Notes: generated by a model from the letters alone, not told the origin. 27,494 bases of DNA from Chthoniobacterales bacterium (GCA_013695925.1 JACCZO010000192.1:1-27494); one strand, 5' to 3'; shown: positions 1-7,604, counted from the first letter of the stretch. Numbers and translations: made by a program.

Positions 1-294
1 GGGATGTACCGCGCGGCGGCCCGGGTTTCCGATGAAGAAGCCGACGCGGTGATCAACCGCTTTTGCCGCTCGCAAGGCGGCGAGCCGGGATGCCTCCGGA
101 TCATCCTCTGGGCGCGCGATGAAACCAGGGCGCGACCTTCGCTCAGGTTACCGCTGGATAAATTCATCGCGCCGATCGACCAGACGGGTCGCGGGGAGAA
201 TATGATGCCGTTGCTCTGCCAGGAAGCGTGCAATCTTCTCGTGGCCGAAATGCGCGCAGTGGTGAAAGAAAGTACCTCCCCCCAAGAGAAGTGA
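1..294 (+). CDS. C-terminal part of a Cys-containing protein, possibly a 4Fe-4S (DR2241/CbiX-associated) domain
   Basis: The reading frame is open from the first base, so this is probably the 3' end of a larger gene cut by the window edge; the ATG at position 4 need not be a real start. The visible 96 residues contain four cysteines in two pairs (FCRSQGGEPGC and LCQEAC). That spacing suits an iron-sulfur site and resembles the C-terminal part of DR2241-type proteins that accompany CbiX-like chelatases. This assignment is from memory of the family and is uncertain. The next gene starts about 20 bases downstream on the same strand, so the two may be co-transcribed. Confidence 0.5.
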   Translation, partial: GMYRAAARVSDEEADAVINRFCRSQGGEPGCLRIILWARDETRARPSLRLPLDKFIAPIDQTGRGENMMPLLCQEACNLLVAEMRAVVKESTSPQEK

Positions 295-315
295 AGTCTC
301 GCGGAGGGTGATCGA

Positions 316-1542
316 GTGATGATCTATCGCGCCAGGACCGTTCTCACGCTGGATGGCGCGCCGATTGAAAATGGCGCGGTCGGGGTTGAGGCCGGCCGGG
401 TGGTCGATGTCGGCCGCGACGAGGAAGTGCGCGCCCGCCGCAGCGGCCCGGTGACCGATCTTGGCGAAGTGGTCTTGCTGCCGGGGTTGATCAACGCGCA
501 TTGCCATCTCGACTTCACTGCGCTGCACGGAAGGATCCCGCCGCAGCATTCGTTTGCGGATTGGATTTTGCAGATCAACGGACTGCGCCGCGATCTTTCG
601 GATGAAGATTATCTCGCCTCGATCGCGGCTGGTTTTGTGGAAGCGCGCCGCTGGGGCACGACGACGATCGCCACCGTGGAATCGATGCCGGCACTGCTCG
701 ATCGCATGCCGGCGCCGCCACTCCGGACCTGGTGGTTCGCGGAGCTGATCGATGTGCGCCCGCGGCTGCCGGCGGCGGAGATGTTGGACGATGCCTTCGC
801 CCGTTTTCGCGGGAAGGAGATGTGGCCGGGCGGCTTCGGGCTCAGCCCGCACGCGCCTTACACGGTTTCGCCCGGGCTCATGCGCCTCGCCCGGGAGGCT
901 GCGGAGCGAAACGGGAACCTGCTCATGGTGCATCTCGCCGAGTCGGCGGAGGAGATGGAGATGTTTCGCGACGGCCGCGGCCGGTTATTCGAACTCTTGC
1001 AAAGCCTCGGCCGCTCAATGGCGGATTGCGGCCAGGGCAAAACTCCGCTCGCGGTCATGCTCGAGCGTGAGGTGCTGGACGAGCGCTGGACCGTCGTCCA
1101 TCTGAACGAACTGACCGAGGAAGATTTCACCCGGCTGGAGCGCGGGCCGCGTTTCCACATCGCGCATTGCCCGCGCAGCAGCCGCTATTTTCGGCATTCG
1201 CCCTTCGCGCTGCGGCGGCTGGCCGGGCTCGGATTCAACATTGCCCTCGGAACGGATAGCCTGGCCAGCAACTCGTCCCTCAGCCTTTTCTCAGAAATGC
1301 AAACTCTGCGTGACGCGCATCCCGAGATCGCTCCGGAACGGATTCTGGAGATGGCGACAATAAATCCCGCCCGCGCCTTGCATCAGGCCGACTCGCTAGG
1401 AAAAATTCGCGTCGGTTTCCAGGCCGATCTGATCGCTTTGCCAATTGAGAATCCGCGCGGCGATGTCGTGGAAAAGGTCATCGCCTGGGAGAAACCCGTC
1501 CCCTGGGTGCTGCTCGCAGGGGCTCCTTTCCCTCTGGGCTGA
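316..1542 (+). CDS. Amidohydrolase family protein, deaminase-like (ATZ/TRZ type; candidate aminodeoxyfutalosine deaminase)
   Basis: A 408-residue metal-dependent hydrolase of the ATZ/TRZ/guanine-deaminase branch. Visible ligands are the HxH pair H62/H64 (NAHCHLDF), H179 (SPHAPYTVS), H206 with E209 (HLAES), H262, HCPRS at 284-288 and the catalytic Asp D314 (GTDSLASN). These fit deamination of a purine-like ring with one bound metal. The FADWI segment after the HxH pair recalls aminodeoxyfutalosine deaminases of the futalosine menaquinone pathway, but no other menaquinone gene is in the window, so the substrate is inferred. Start: GTG at 316 follows a GCGGAGG-like ribosome site by about 8 bases; ATG at 319 is equally possible. 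The protein has full family length and no signal peptide. Confidence 0.8.
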   Translation: MMIYRARTVLTLDGAPIENGAVGVEAGRVVDVGRDEEVRARRSGPVTDLGEVVLLPGLINAHCHLDFTALHGRIPPQHSFADWILQINGLRRDLSDEDYLASIAAGFVEARRWGTTTIATVESMPALLDRMPAPPLRTWWFAELIDVRPRLPAAEMLDDAFARFRGKEMWPGGFGLSPHAPYTVSPGLMRLAREAAERNGNLLMVHLAESAEEMEMFRDGRGRLFELLQSLGRSMADCGQGKTPLAVMLEREVLDERWTVVHLNELTEEDFTRLERGPRFHIAHCPRSSRYFRHSPFALRRLAGLGFNIALGTDSLASNSSLSLFSEMQTLRDAHPEIAPERILEMATINPARALHQADSLGKIRVGFQADLIALPIENPRGDVVEKVIAWEKPVPWVLLAGAPFPLG

Positions 1543-1560
1543 ATCCTTAGTTTCTCATAT

Positions 1561-1589
1561 TTGACTTTTCTTTTCTCATTCGTGAAATA
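1561..1589 (+). promoter_or_regulatory. Candidate sigma-70-type promoter of the NtrC-type regulator
   Basis: TTGACT at 1561-1566 and GAAATA at 1584-1589 are separated by 17 bases, in an AT-rich gap within GC-rich surroundings. Transcription would begin about ten bases before the ATG at 1607. The -35 matches well, the -10 only partly. Confidence 0.4.
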
Positions 1590-1606
1590 GTCTCCGCCCT
1601 GAGAAT

Positions 1607-2977
1607 ATGGCCAAGATCATCATAATCGACGACGAGCCCGCGATGGTGGAGGTAATCGTCACCCTCTGTCGCGAAAAAGGACATCAGGTCTTCCCTTTCA
1701 GTTCCGCCGCCAAAGCGGTCGAGCAGATGGAGACCATCGAACCCCAGATCGTCATCACCGACGTGAAGATGGAGTCGATGAGCGGGTTCGACGTGCTCCG
1801 GCACGTGAAGGAACATCACAAACAGACCCTGGTCATTCTGATCACCGCCTACGCCTCAGTCGACACCGCGATCGAGGCGATGAAAATGGGCGCGCACGGC
1901 TACGTCCCGAAGCCATTCAAGATCGACGAGCTGCAGATGACGGTGCAACGCGCGCTCGAATTCCAGTCCGCCCGGCAGGAGAACACCTACCTGCGCAAGG
2001 AGCTCAAGAACAAATACAAGTTCGAGAACATTATCGGCTCGAGCCGCAAAATGCAGCTCGTCTATAACCTGATCAACAAGGTGGCCGACACCGACAGCAC
2101 GGTTTTGATCCAGGGCGAGAGCGGCACCGGTAAAGAGCTGGTCGCGCGCGGCCTGCATTTCAACAGCAACCGGCAGCATCACCCCTTCGTCGCGATCAAT
2201 TGCAGCGCGCTGCCGGAGAATTTGCTCGAGTCGGAATTATTCGGCCACAAGAAAGGCGCCTTCACCGGCGCGGTCGCGGACAAGCGCGGGCTCTTCGAGG
2301 AGGCCAACCTCGGGACCATCTTCCTCGACGAAGTCAACTCGATGGCCACCTCGCTCCAGACAAAACTCCTCCGCGTCCTGCAGGAGCGCGAAGTGCGACG
2401 GGTGGGCGACAACAAGAGCGTGCCGGTCAACGTGCGGGTCGTCGGCGCGACCAACGAAGCGCTCCAGCCCAAAATCCGCGACGGTTCCTTCCGGGAAGAT
2501 CTTTATTACCGGCTGGCGGTCATCCCGGTCGAAATCCCACCGCTCAGGGAGCGGCTTGAGGACGTGCCGTTATTGGTCAATCATTTCCTGCAAAAACAGG
2601 CCAACCTGACCGGTGGCGAGCCGAAAAAGATCGATCCAGAAGCGGTCGATCTCCTCTGCCGCTACGACTATCCCGGCAACGTGCGCGAGCTGGAAAATGC
2701 CATCGAGCGGGCCTGCGCCTTGTGCGAGGAGGACATGATCATGCCGGGCGATCTCCCGCCGCAGATTGTCGAGTTTGCCAACGAAAACGCGGCCAAGAAG
2801 GCGCGCGCCGCCTTGCCCGTCGGCAAGTCGCTCGATGAATTCATCCAGGAACAGGAGCGCGAATACATCGAAGCGACCCTGGCGAAATTTAAAGGCGCGC
2901 GCGAGAAAGCGGCCAGCGTGCTCGGCATCAGCATGGCCACGCTCTACCGCAAACTCGAAATCAAGGGCAAAAAGTAG
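1607..2977 (+). CDS. Sigma-54-dependent response regulator, NtrC/AtoC family
   Basis: A 456-residue transcription activator with the standard three-domain layout. Residues 1-120 are a receiver domain with the acidic pair D8/D9, phospho-acceptor D52 (ITDVKM), T80 and K102 (PKPF). Residues about 140-380 are the AAA+ domain: Walker A GESGTGKE at 170-177, the sigma-54 contact loop GAFTGA at 217-222 and Walker B with D241/E242. The last ~35 residues are a Fis-type helix-turn-helix ending in TLYRKLEIKGKK. It should be phosphorylated by a histidine kinase and open sigma-54 promoters; no kinase gene lies beside it, so it is an orphan in this window and its targets are unknown. Part of its 3' end recurs, diverged, at 4327-4371. 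Confidence 0.93.
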   Translation: MAKIIIIDDEPAMVEVIVTLCREKGHQVFPFSSAAKAVEQMETIEPQIVITDVKMESMSGFDVLRHVKEHHKQTLVILITAYASVDTAIEAMKMGAHGYVPKPFKIDELQMTVQRALEFQSARQENTYLRKELKNKYKFENIIGSSRKMQLVYNLINKVADTDSTVLIQGESGTGKELVARGLHFNSNRQHHPFVAINCSALPENLLESELFGHKKGAFTGAVADKRGLFEEANLGTIFLDEVNSMATSLQTKLLRVLQEREVRRVGDNKSVPVNVRVVGATNEALQPKIRDGSFREDLYYRLAVIPVEIPPLRERLEDVPLLVNHFLQKQANLTGGEPKKIDPEAVDLLCRYDYPGNVRELENAIERACALCEEDMIMPGDLPPQIVEFANENAAKKARAALPVGKSLDEFIQEQEREYIEATLAKFKGAREKAASVLGISMATLYRKLEIKGKK

Positions 2978-2988
2978 CGCGGCAGACT

Positions 2989-3056
2989 GTAGCGGCGATC
3001 TCTGACCGCCGAAGAATCGCGACAACAATGCACCGGCGACGGTCACAGACCGCGAC
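2989..3056. repeat. Decayed palindromic intergenic element
   Basis: Imperfect inverted repeat with arms at 2989-3011 (GTAGCGGCGATCTCTGACC...) and 3034-3056 (...GGTCACAGACCGCGAC). The arms pair with small gaps. It begins just after the regulator's stop codon, and the stop of the minus-strand glycosyltransferase falls in its right arm. Its form, with GTAGCGG/GTCGCGG ends, is like the other intergenic palindromes here. Confidence 0.5.
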
Positions 3057-3842
3057 AACCTGCGTCGAGTTCTCCCCCTAACGTTCCCACGAAACGCTGA
3101 ATCCGCAGATCCTCCACGGCGTTGTATTGCGAGTCGAACCGTTTCCATTCCTCGATCGAGTGGACGATGGGGGAACCGTCCGCGCGGCTCCGCGTCCGGC
3201 GCTGGCCCAGCTCTTCGTGGGATTTCACCAGATAATGATTGATCCGGAGAACATCCGCCGTCGGCTCCGTGGCGAATGGTCCTGAGATCGGACGATGGTT
3301 TTCGTCGACGATCGCCTCCCCCGGCCGGCAATGAAAGGAATGCCCCAGCACTGCCGGTCCCGTTACTTTGACTGGGTTCACGATGCATTTCACATGCGGA
3401 TCGATCCAGGCGGCGCGCCGGCGATAGTTCCGGGTCACCAAGCCTGGAGGGCGAGATCGATGGCCGCTGGACCCAAAGAGCAACCAGCAAGCAGCCACGC
3501 CCGCATATTTTTCATAAGGCTCCAGGGTTTCGAGAAGGTCGTCTCCGTTGGTTGGAAAAAGAAATTCGTCATCGTCGAGAAAGGCGATCCATCGGGCGAC
3601 CCCACGATATTGATCGAGGCAGTGTTGATAGGCGCTTGCCTGCGCGTCCCCCCCCCCGGCCAGCGATGCAAAGTGACCTTTCCTGCCGCCACAAGGGGTT
3701 GAATCACCGATTCGAAGTCGTCCTGCGATTCATTGTCGTAGAGGTAAAAATGCTCGACCCCGACGCGGAGATGGAATTGCAGCCATTCCTCCAGATAGGA
3801 GGCGGAATCCCGAAACATCAAGCAAGCGGTGAGGGAACGCAT
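3043..3842 (-). pseudogene. Glycosyltransferase (GT92/GT2-like) split by a frameshift at a G10 tract
   Basis: The minus strand encodes a glycosyltransferase in two frames. The 5' part begins MRSLTACLMFRDSASYLEEW, with YDNESQDD typical of GT92/DUF23-type enzymes. The 3' part contains AACWLLFGSSGHRSRPPG and HSFHCRPG. Between them lies a run of ten G on the coding strand (C10 at 3648-3657). Reading past the run in the other frame restores DAQASAYQHCLDQYRG and then the metal-binding AFLDDDEFLFP, so 8 or 11 G would give one continuous product of about 265 residues. As written the gene is off. It could be a true pseudogene, a phase-variable gene caught in the OFF state, or a homopolymer sequencing error. 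No promoter was recognised. The upstream part of the frame (3843-3917) looks like another gene's remnant. Confidence 0.75.
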
Positions 3843-3917
3843 GAATTGAAAGCGCAACGGGCGAATGATCCATTTCTGCCCTGCGAGATCAAGCCCGGAA
3901 ACGACCGCGCGTATCAT
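3843..3917 (-). pseudogene. 5' stub of a probable toxin gene, fused in frame to the glycosyltransferase
   Basis: The ATG at 3917 overlaps the stop of the antitoxin-like gene as ATGA, the usual arrangement of a coupled second gene. It encodes MIRAVVSGLDLAGQKW, which resembles the N-terminus of nucleotidyltransferase-fold (AbiEii-like) partners often found after this kind of antitoxin. After about 17 codons the similarity ends and the sequence runs into the glycosyltransferase start at 3842. The toxin identity rests on a short segment and is inference. Confidence 0.35.
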
Positions 3918-4196
3918 TTCGCCTCACCCGCCGGAAAGATAGGCAGACAGTTGTGCTCCAGATAGAGCAATCCACCAGCAATTCGCGCTCGTTCATCCGG
4001 CGCGGGCCAGTCGAGACGGCGGCGGAGCAATCGCTCCACCTCAGCAGGGGTCGGCGCCGGGATGGCCATGACGAATGCCTTCGCGCGCGATGTCGCACGA
4101 CATCTCGTGTAACCCGAGCGCGATCGACAAACGTTCTTCGCCGGTCATCTGGCGATAACGCTCGATCTGCTGGGCGAGGGCAGCGCTGGCGTTCAT
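3914..4196 (-). pseudogene. Antitoxin-like protein (Rv0078B-related type) with a +1 frameshift
   Basis: From ATG at 4196 the minus strand encodes MNASAALAQQIERYRQMTG, then ALGLHEMSCDIAREGIRHGH and PGAD, before a premature TGA at 4041-4043. Removing one C from the CCCC run just before that stop restores an open frame: PAEVERLLRRRLDWPAPDE, then GGLLYLEHNCLPIFPAGEAK, ending at the TGA at 3914. The rebuilt product of about 93 residues has the helical R-x-M-T-G-E-E-R-L start and G-I-R-x-x-H-P segment of small antitoxin-like proteins annotated as Rv0078B-related. The frameshift disables it unless it is a sequencing error. It is adjacent to a truncated partner, so the module is dead as read. Minus-strand ORFs starting upstream at 4244 only extend it without support. 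Confidence 0.6.
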
Positions 4197-4326
4197 CCGT
4201 CTCTTATCTAATGCAGAGGCCGAGCTCTGATAATCCAAGTCCAAAAGCGAAGAAGACCTGACCCAGAACTGTGGCCCGCGGGCTCGAATTTGCTGGCCCC
4301 GAATTAGAACACCTGCTCAACCGGAG

Positions 4327-4371
4327 TCGATGACGCTTTACCGCAAGCTCGAGATCCAGAGCAAGAAGTAG
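4327..4371 (+). pseudogene. Orphan 3' end of an NtrC-type regulator gene
   Basis: This segment encodes SMTLYRKLEIQSKK and a TAG stop. The intact regulator ends MATLYRKLEIKGKK and TAG at 2977. Across 41 aligned bases ending in TAGCG there are six differences, four of them synonymous, which suggests it diverged as coding sequence before the rest was lost. Nothing upstream of 4327 continues the similarity. It is either the scar of a paralog or a duplicated target end beside inserted DNA. Confidence 0.6.
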
Positions 4372-4390
4372 CGACTCCGTCACGGCTTTC

Positions 4391-4474
4391 CGGTAGGGCG
4401 AGACTCTGTCGAGCTTCGCGCCGCGAGAGAGGAACCGCCTCCTCCCTCAGGCTCGACGGAGTCTCGCCCTACCG
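4391..4474. repeat. Palindromic intergenic element (24-bp arms)
   Basis: Arms at 4391-4414 (starting CGGTAGGGCGAGACTC) and 4451-4474 (ending GAGTCTCGCCCTACCG) are inverted copies with one mismatch in 24, around a 36-base loop. It could form a strong hairpin in RNA. It lies just before glgX, upstream of the glgX promoter candidate. No coding potential was seen in it. Confidence 0.8.
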
Positions 4475-4496
4475 ATGATCACGCCTTTGCAGTCCC

Positions 4497-4525
4497 TTGC
4501 CACTTTCGCGTCCGAATGGGATAAA
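4497..4525 (+). promoter_or_regulatory. Candidate promoter of glgX
   Basis: TTGCCA at 4497-4502 and GATAAA at 4520-4525 are separated by 17 bases. The start codon at 4540 follows 14 bases after the -10, so the leader would be very short and no Shine-Dalgarno sequence is visible. Confidence 0.4.
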
Positions 4526-4539
4526 CACCCTTCGCATTT

Positions 4540-6795
4540 ATGACTCCAGTTAAAGTTTGGCTCGGCCATCCCTATCCTCTCGGCGCGACCTGGCTCGGCA
4601 ATGGCGTGAACTTCGCGATCTTCTCGGAGGCCGCCGCCTCGGTCGATCTCTGCCTCTTCGATTCCCCCGACGCGCGCCAGGAGAATATCCGGATTCCAAT
4701 GACTGAGCACACGGATCAGGTCTGGCACATTTTTCTTCCCGATGTGCGGCCGGGGCAACTCTACGGTTTTCGCGTCTTCGGTCCTTACAATCCCGATCGC
4801 GGTCTGCGCTTCAACAGCTCCAAGCTCCTCCTCGACCCCTATGCCAAGGCGATCTCGGGCCGGATCAATTGGGCGGACGAAATGTTTGCCTACGTCGTCG
4901 GGGGCGAGGCGGAGGACATGGCGCGCGATTTCCGCGACGATGCCTGGGGAATGCCGAAGGCGGTCGTGATCGACAACACCTTTGACTGGGGTGACGACAA
5001 GGCGCCGCGCACGGCGCTGCACAGCACGATCATTTACGAGATGCACACCAAGGGGTTCACGAAACTGAACGAGAAAATCCCCGAGGAAATTCGCGGGACC
5101 TACGCCGGGGTCGGCCACGAGGCTTCGATCGCCTACCTGAAGGAGCTGGGAATCACCGCGGTCGAGCTGCTCCCGGTCCATCACCATGTCAACGACAAGG
5201 CCCTGGTTGATCGCGGCCTAACGAACTATTGGGGTTACAACACGATCGGTTTCTTCGCGCCCGACCCGAAATTTTCCTCGAGCGGGTTCACGGGCGGGCA
5301 GGTGACCGAGTTCAAGCAAATGGTGCGCAATCTGCACGCCGCCGGGATCGAGGTGATTCTCGACGTGGTTTATAATCACACCGGCGAGGGCAATCACCTC
5401 GGGCCGACGCTCAGCTTCCGCGGGATCGATAACCAGGCTTATTACCGCCTCAAGCCGGAGGATCCGCGCTTCTATCTCGATTTCACCGGGACCGGCAACA
5501 CTTTCAATCTCCTCCACACCCGCACGCTCCAACTGGTGATGGATAGCCTGCGCTATTGGGTGAACGACATGCACGTCGATGGTTTCCGCTTCGACCTTGC
5601 CTCGACGCTGGCGCGCGACGCGAGCGGGGTGAATAAGCTGCACGCTTTTTTTGAGATCATTCACCAGGACCCGGTGATCTCGCAGGTGAAACTGATCGCC
5701 GAGCCGTGGGACGTGGGCGAGGGCGGCTATCAGGTCGGGAATTTCCCGATTCTCTGGGCGGAGTGGAACGGAAAGTATCGGGATTCAATCCGCAGTTTCT
5801 GGAAGGGCGACGCAGGGAAGATCGGCGAGCTGGCCTATCGCCTGGTGGGAAGTCCCGATCTCTATCAGCAGAGCGGCCGCCGCCCGTACGCGAGCATCAA
5901 TTTTATCACTGCGCATGACGGGTTCACCCTCAACGATCTCGTCAGCTACAACGACAAGCACAACCAAGCCAACGGCGAAGAGAACCGCGATGGCGACAAC
6001 AATAATCACTCCTGGAATCACGGGACGGAAGGTCCGACCGATGATCCCGCGATCAGGCAATTGCGCCGGCAGCAGCGCCGCAATTTTCTCACCACCCTTT
6101 TTCTTTCGCAGGGCGTCCCGATGCTGACGGCCGGCGATGAATGGGCGCGCACCCAGCAGGGGAACAACAACGCTTATTGCCAGGACAATGAAATCAGCTG
6201 GCTAAACTGGAACCTGGACGACGAGCAAAAGGCGCTCCTCGATTTCACCAAGCGGCTGATCAAGCTCCGGCACGATCATCCGGTTTTCCGGCGACCGAAA
6301 TTTTTCCAGGGTCGGCGCATCCGCGGCTCGGAGATTCGCGATGTGATGTGGTTCAACCCCGGCGGCAATGAGATGAGCGATGAGGAGTGGAATTCGCCCT
6401 TCGTCCGCTGCCTCGGGATGTTGCTGAGCGGCGACACGATCGACGTCCAGACTTTTGAAGGGGAACCGATCCGCGACGATAGCTTCCTTTTTTTGATGAA
6501 TGCGCATCATGAACCGCTGCAGTTTGTCCTGCCAGGGAAGCAGGAGGTGGAATGGGAACTGGTGCTCGATACCGCCTCCGCCGAAGGCTTTTCGCAGGAG
6601 TTGCAAAAGTTTGTTTCCGGCGATGAAATCGAGATCAAAGACCGCGCCAGCATCCTCCTTAAGCTTGTCACCGGCTCCAGTTCGCAAGCCCGCCAGGAGT
6701 CGTGGAAGAAACGGCAGTTCTCCGCCCCGCACCACGGCGAAAGCAAGATGGAAAAGCCGGAAGAAAAAATCGAGCCGGCTGCGGCGAAAGAGTGA
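4540..6795 (+). CDS. glgX: Glycogen debranching enzyme GlgX (isoamylase type)
   Basis: A 751-residue GH13 enzyme that cleaves alpha-1,6 branches of glycogen after phosphorylase trimming. An N-terminal CBM48-like domain (WLGHPYPLGATWLGNGVNFA) precedes the catalytic barrel. Conserved GH13 regions are visible: DVVYNHTGEGN around 274-284, nucleophile D352 in GFRFD, acid E388 in IAEPWD, and H459/D460 in TAHDGFTLNDLVSYNDKHN, a GlgX/isoamylase hallmark. The C-terminus ends in a Lys/Glu-rich tail (MEKPEEKIEPAAAKE). Length and motifs are complete. A candidate promoter lies just upstream. Other glycogen genes are absent from the window, so this is not in a glg operon here. The next gene begins 41 bases later with its own -10 box. 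Confidence 0.95.
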   Translation: MTPVKVWLGHPYPLGATWLGNGVNFAIFSEAAASVDLCLFDSPDARQENIRIPMTEHTDQVWHIFLPDVRPGQLYGFRVFGPYNPDRGLRFNSSKLLLDPYAKAISGRINWADEMFAYVVGGEAEDMARDFRDDAWGMPKAVVIDNTFDWGDDKAPRTALHSTIIYEMHTKGFTKLNEKIPEEIRGTYAGVGHEASIAYLKELGITAVELLPVHHHVNDKALVDRGLTNYWGYNTIGFFAPDPKFSSSGFTGGQVTEFKQMVRNLHAAGIEVILDVVYNHTGEGNHLGPTLSFRGIDNQAYYRLKPEDPRFYLDFTGTGNTFNLLHTRTLQLVMDSLRYWVNDMHVDGFRFDLASTLARDASGVNKLHAFFEIIHQDPVISQVKLIAEPWDVGEGGYQVGNFPILWAEWNGKYRDSIRSFWKGDAGKIGELAYRLVGSPDLYQQSGRRPYASINFITAHDGFTLNDLVSYNDKHNQANGEENRDGDNNNHSWNHGTEGPTDDPAIRQLRRQQRRNFLTTLFLSQGVPMLTAGDEWARTQQGNNNAYCQDNEISWLNWNLDDEQKALLDFTKRLIKLRHDHPVFRRPKFFQGRRIRGSEIRDVMWFNPGGNEMSDEEWNSPFVRCLGMLLSGDTIDVQTFEGEPIRDDSFLFLMNAHHEPLQFVLPGKQEVEWELVLDTASAEGFSQELQKFVSGDEIEIKDRASILLKLVTGSSSQARQESWKKRQFSAPHHGESKMEKPEEKIEPAAAKE

Positions 6796-6825
6796 ACGCA
6801 ACATGCGCCCGGCGCACGATCCTGT

Positions 6826-6831
6826 TATGAT
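6826..6831 (+). promoter_or_regulatory. -10 box (TATGAT, extended by TGT) placed 5 bp before the start codon
   Basis: TGT at 6823-6825 directly precedes TATGAT at 6826-6831, an extended -10 element. The ATG at 6837 follows after five bases, so transcription would begin at or beside the start codon and the mRNA would be leaderless. No convincing -35 was seen. Confidence 0.45.
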
Positions 6832-6836
6832 AAAAC

Positions 6837-7298
6837 ATGACACCGACTTCACTCATCGTGGTCGCCGATCGCGGCGGAATCAAAGCCTACCGAGTCAACC
6901 AAACGCCCACGCGCGGCGCGAGTCTGCAGCTCGTGCAAGCGTTCGATATCACCGACGCGCACGGCCGGTATGACGATAAACTGACCGACCAGGCCGGGCG
7001 TTTCCCGGTGGCGGATGGCAACGGCCGCCACGCCAACGCGATCGCGGAACGGACCCAGATCGAAACGGAAACCGATCGGCGCATCTGCAAGCAACTGGCG
7101 GAACACATCACCGAAGTGGTGAAGCGGGAAGCGGCCGACGGCTGGTCTTTCGCCGCGCCCGCTTCGATCCATGCCACCGTGACGGATTTACTGCCCGTCC
7201 CTCTCCAAACGCGCGTAGTCGAGCATGTGAAATCGGATCTGGTCAAAATCGAGCCGGCGAAATTGTCTTCTCATTTCCGCTCGCTGCAGCCGCTCTGA
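6837..7298 (+). CDS. Host-attachment family protein (PF10116, baeRF-like fold)
   Basis: A 153-residue protein beginning TSLIVVADRGGIKAYRV, a Rossmann-like strand typical of 'protein required for attachment to host cells' proteins. It continues with a GRYDDKLTDQAGRF segment, a G-N-G-R-H-A motif and an ETETDRRICKQLAEHI helix. The second half (AAPASIHATVTDLLP...) matches the layout in which a small domain is followed by helix-rich LLREAL-like sequence. The family is related to the bacterial eRF1-domain (baeRF) proteins proposed to act at ribosomes; the attachment name comes from one plant-associated bacterium and may not describe its role. No signal peptide is seen, so it is probably cytosolic. 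A -10 box lies 5 bp before the ATG, with no ribosome binding site. Confidence 0.8.
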   Translation: MTPTSLIVVADRGGIKAYRVNQTPTRGASLQLVQAFDITDAHGRYDDKLTDQAGRFPVADGNGRHANAIAERTQIETETDRRICKQLAEHITEVVKREAADGWSFAAPASIHATVTDLLPVPLQTRVVEHVKSDLVKIEPAKLSSHFRSLQPL

Positions 7299-7343
7299 TT
7301 TTTTCCAGCCAGAATCCTCGATTACACATCGAAGCGGCGACGT

Positions 7344-7555
7344 GCCGATTGGAAATCGTTTTAGCGTCGAAGTGCGCCCACCTTGGCATCGTCGCGAAAG
7401 GCGGGGCGCCTTGAGCGACGAGTGCTGGAGGGCATCGCTTTGTCGATGCCGCGGGGGTGGGCGTCGATTGCAAGAAACGCTCTCTCGACCTTCGCGGAAG
7501 CGACGAAGCGCTTCCCTCCAAGAGAGGAGGACGACGCTAACAGGTACCAATCGGC
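7344..7555. repeat. Large nested palindromic element filling the 7299-7604 gap
   Basis: The 306-base gap between genes is mostly one nested structure. Outer arms GCCGATTGG (7344-7352) and CCAATCGGC (7547-7555) enclose TTAGCGTCG (7361-7369) and CGACGCTAA (7532-7540). Inside these are CGCCCACC (7375-7382) with GGTGGGCG (7456-7463), the hairpin GGCATCG/CGATGCC (7431-7450) and the hairpin GGAAGCG/CGCTTCC (7496-7515). No supported coding sequence lies within it. It resembles a non-coding palindromic element or structured RNA. Confidence 0.6.
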
Positions 7556-7593
7556 GACTTAGCAGGTCCTTTTCGAGTGATCCTCTTTTGCGC

Positions 7594-7599
7594 TATACT
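7594..7599 (+). promoter_or_regulatory. -10 box (TATACT) 5 bp before the start of the hibernation factor gene
   Basis: TATACT at 7594-7599 precedes the ATG at 7605 by exactly five bases. A weak -35 (TTTCGA, 7571-7576) is 17 bases upstream. Transcription would begin at the start codon, giving a leaderless mRNA; no Shine-Dalgarno sequence is present. Confidence 0.5.
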
Positions 7600-7604
7600 G
7601 CGGC

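Noticed and set aside
148..933. A 261-codon minus-strand open frame over the amidohydrolase
   Set aside because: It is antisense to the amidohydrolase motifs and its residues are Arg/His/Ala-biased with no domain.
3648..4043. Programmed frameshifting as the explanation for both frame breaks
   Set aside because: The C4 break in the antitoxin has no slippery heptamer with a stimulatory structure that I can see, and the poly-G break fits slippage during replication or sequencing better.
3953..4261. A plus-strand open frame opposite the antitoxin-like gene
   Set aside because: The minus strand gives a recognisable family once one base is removed; the plus frame has no family resemblance and a shadow composition.
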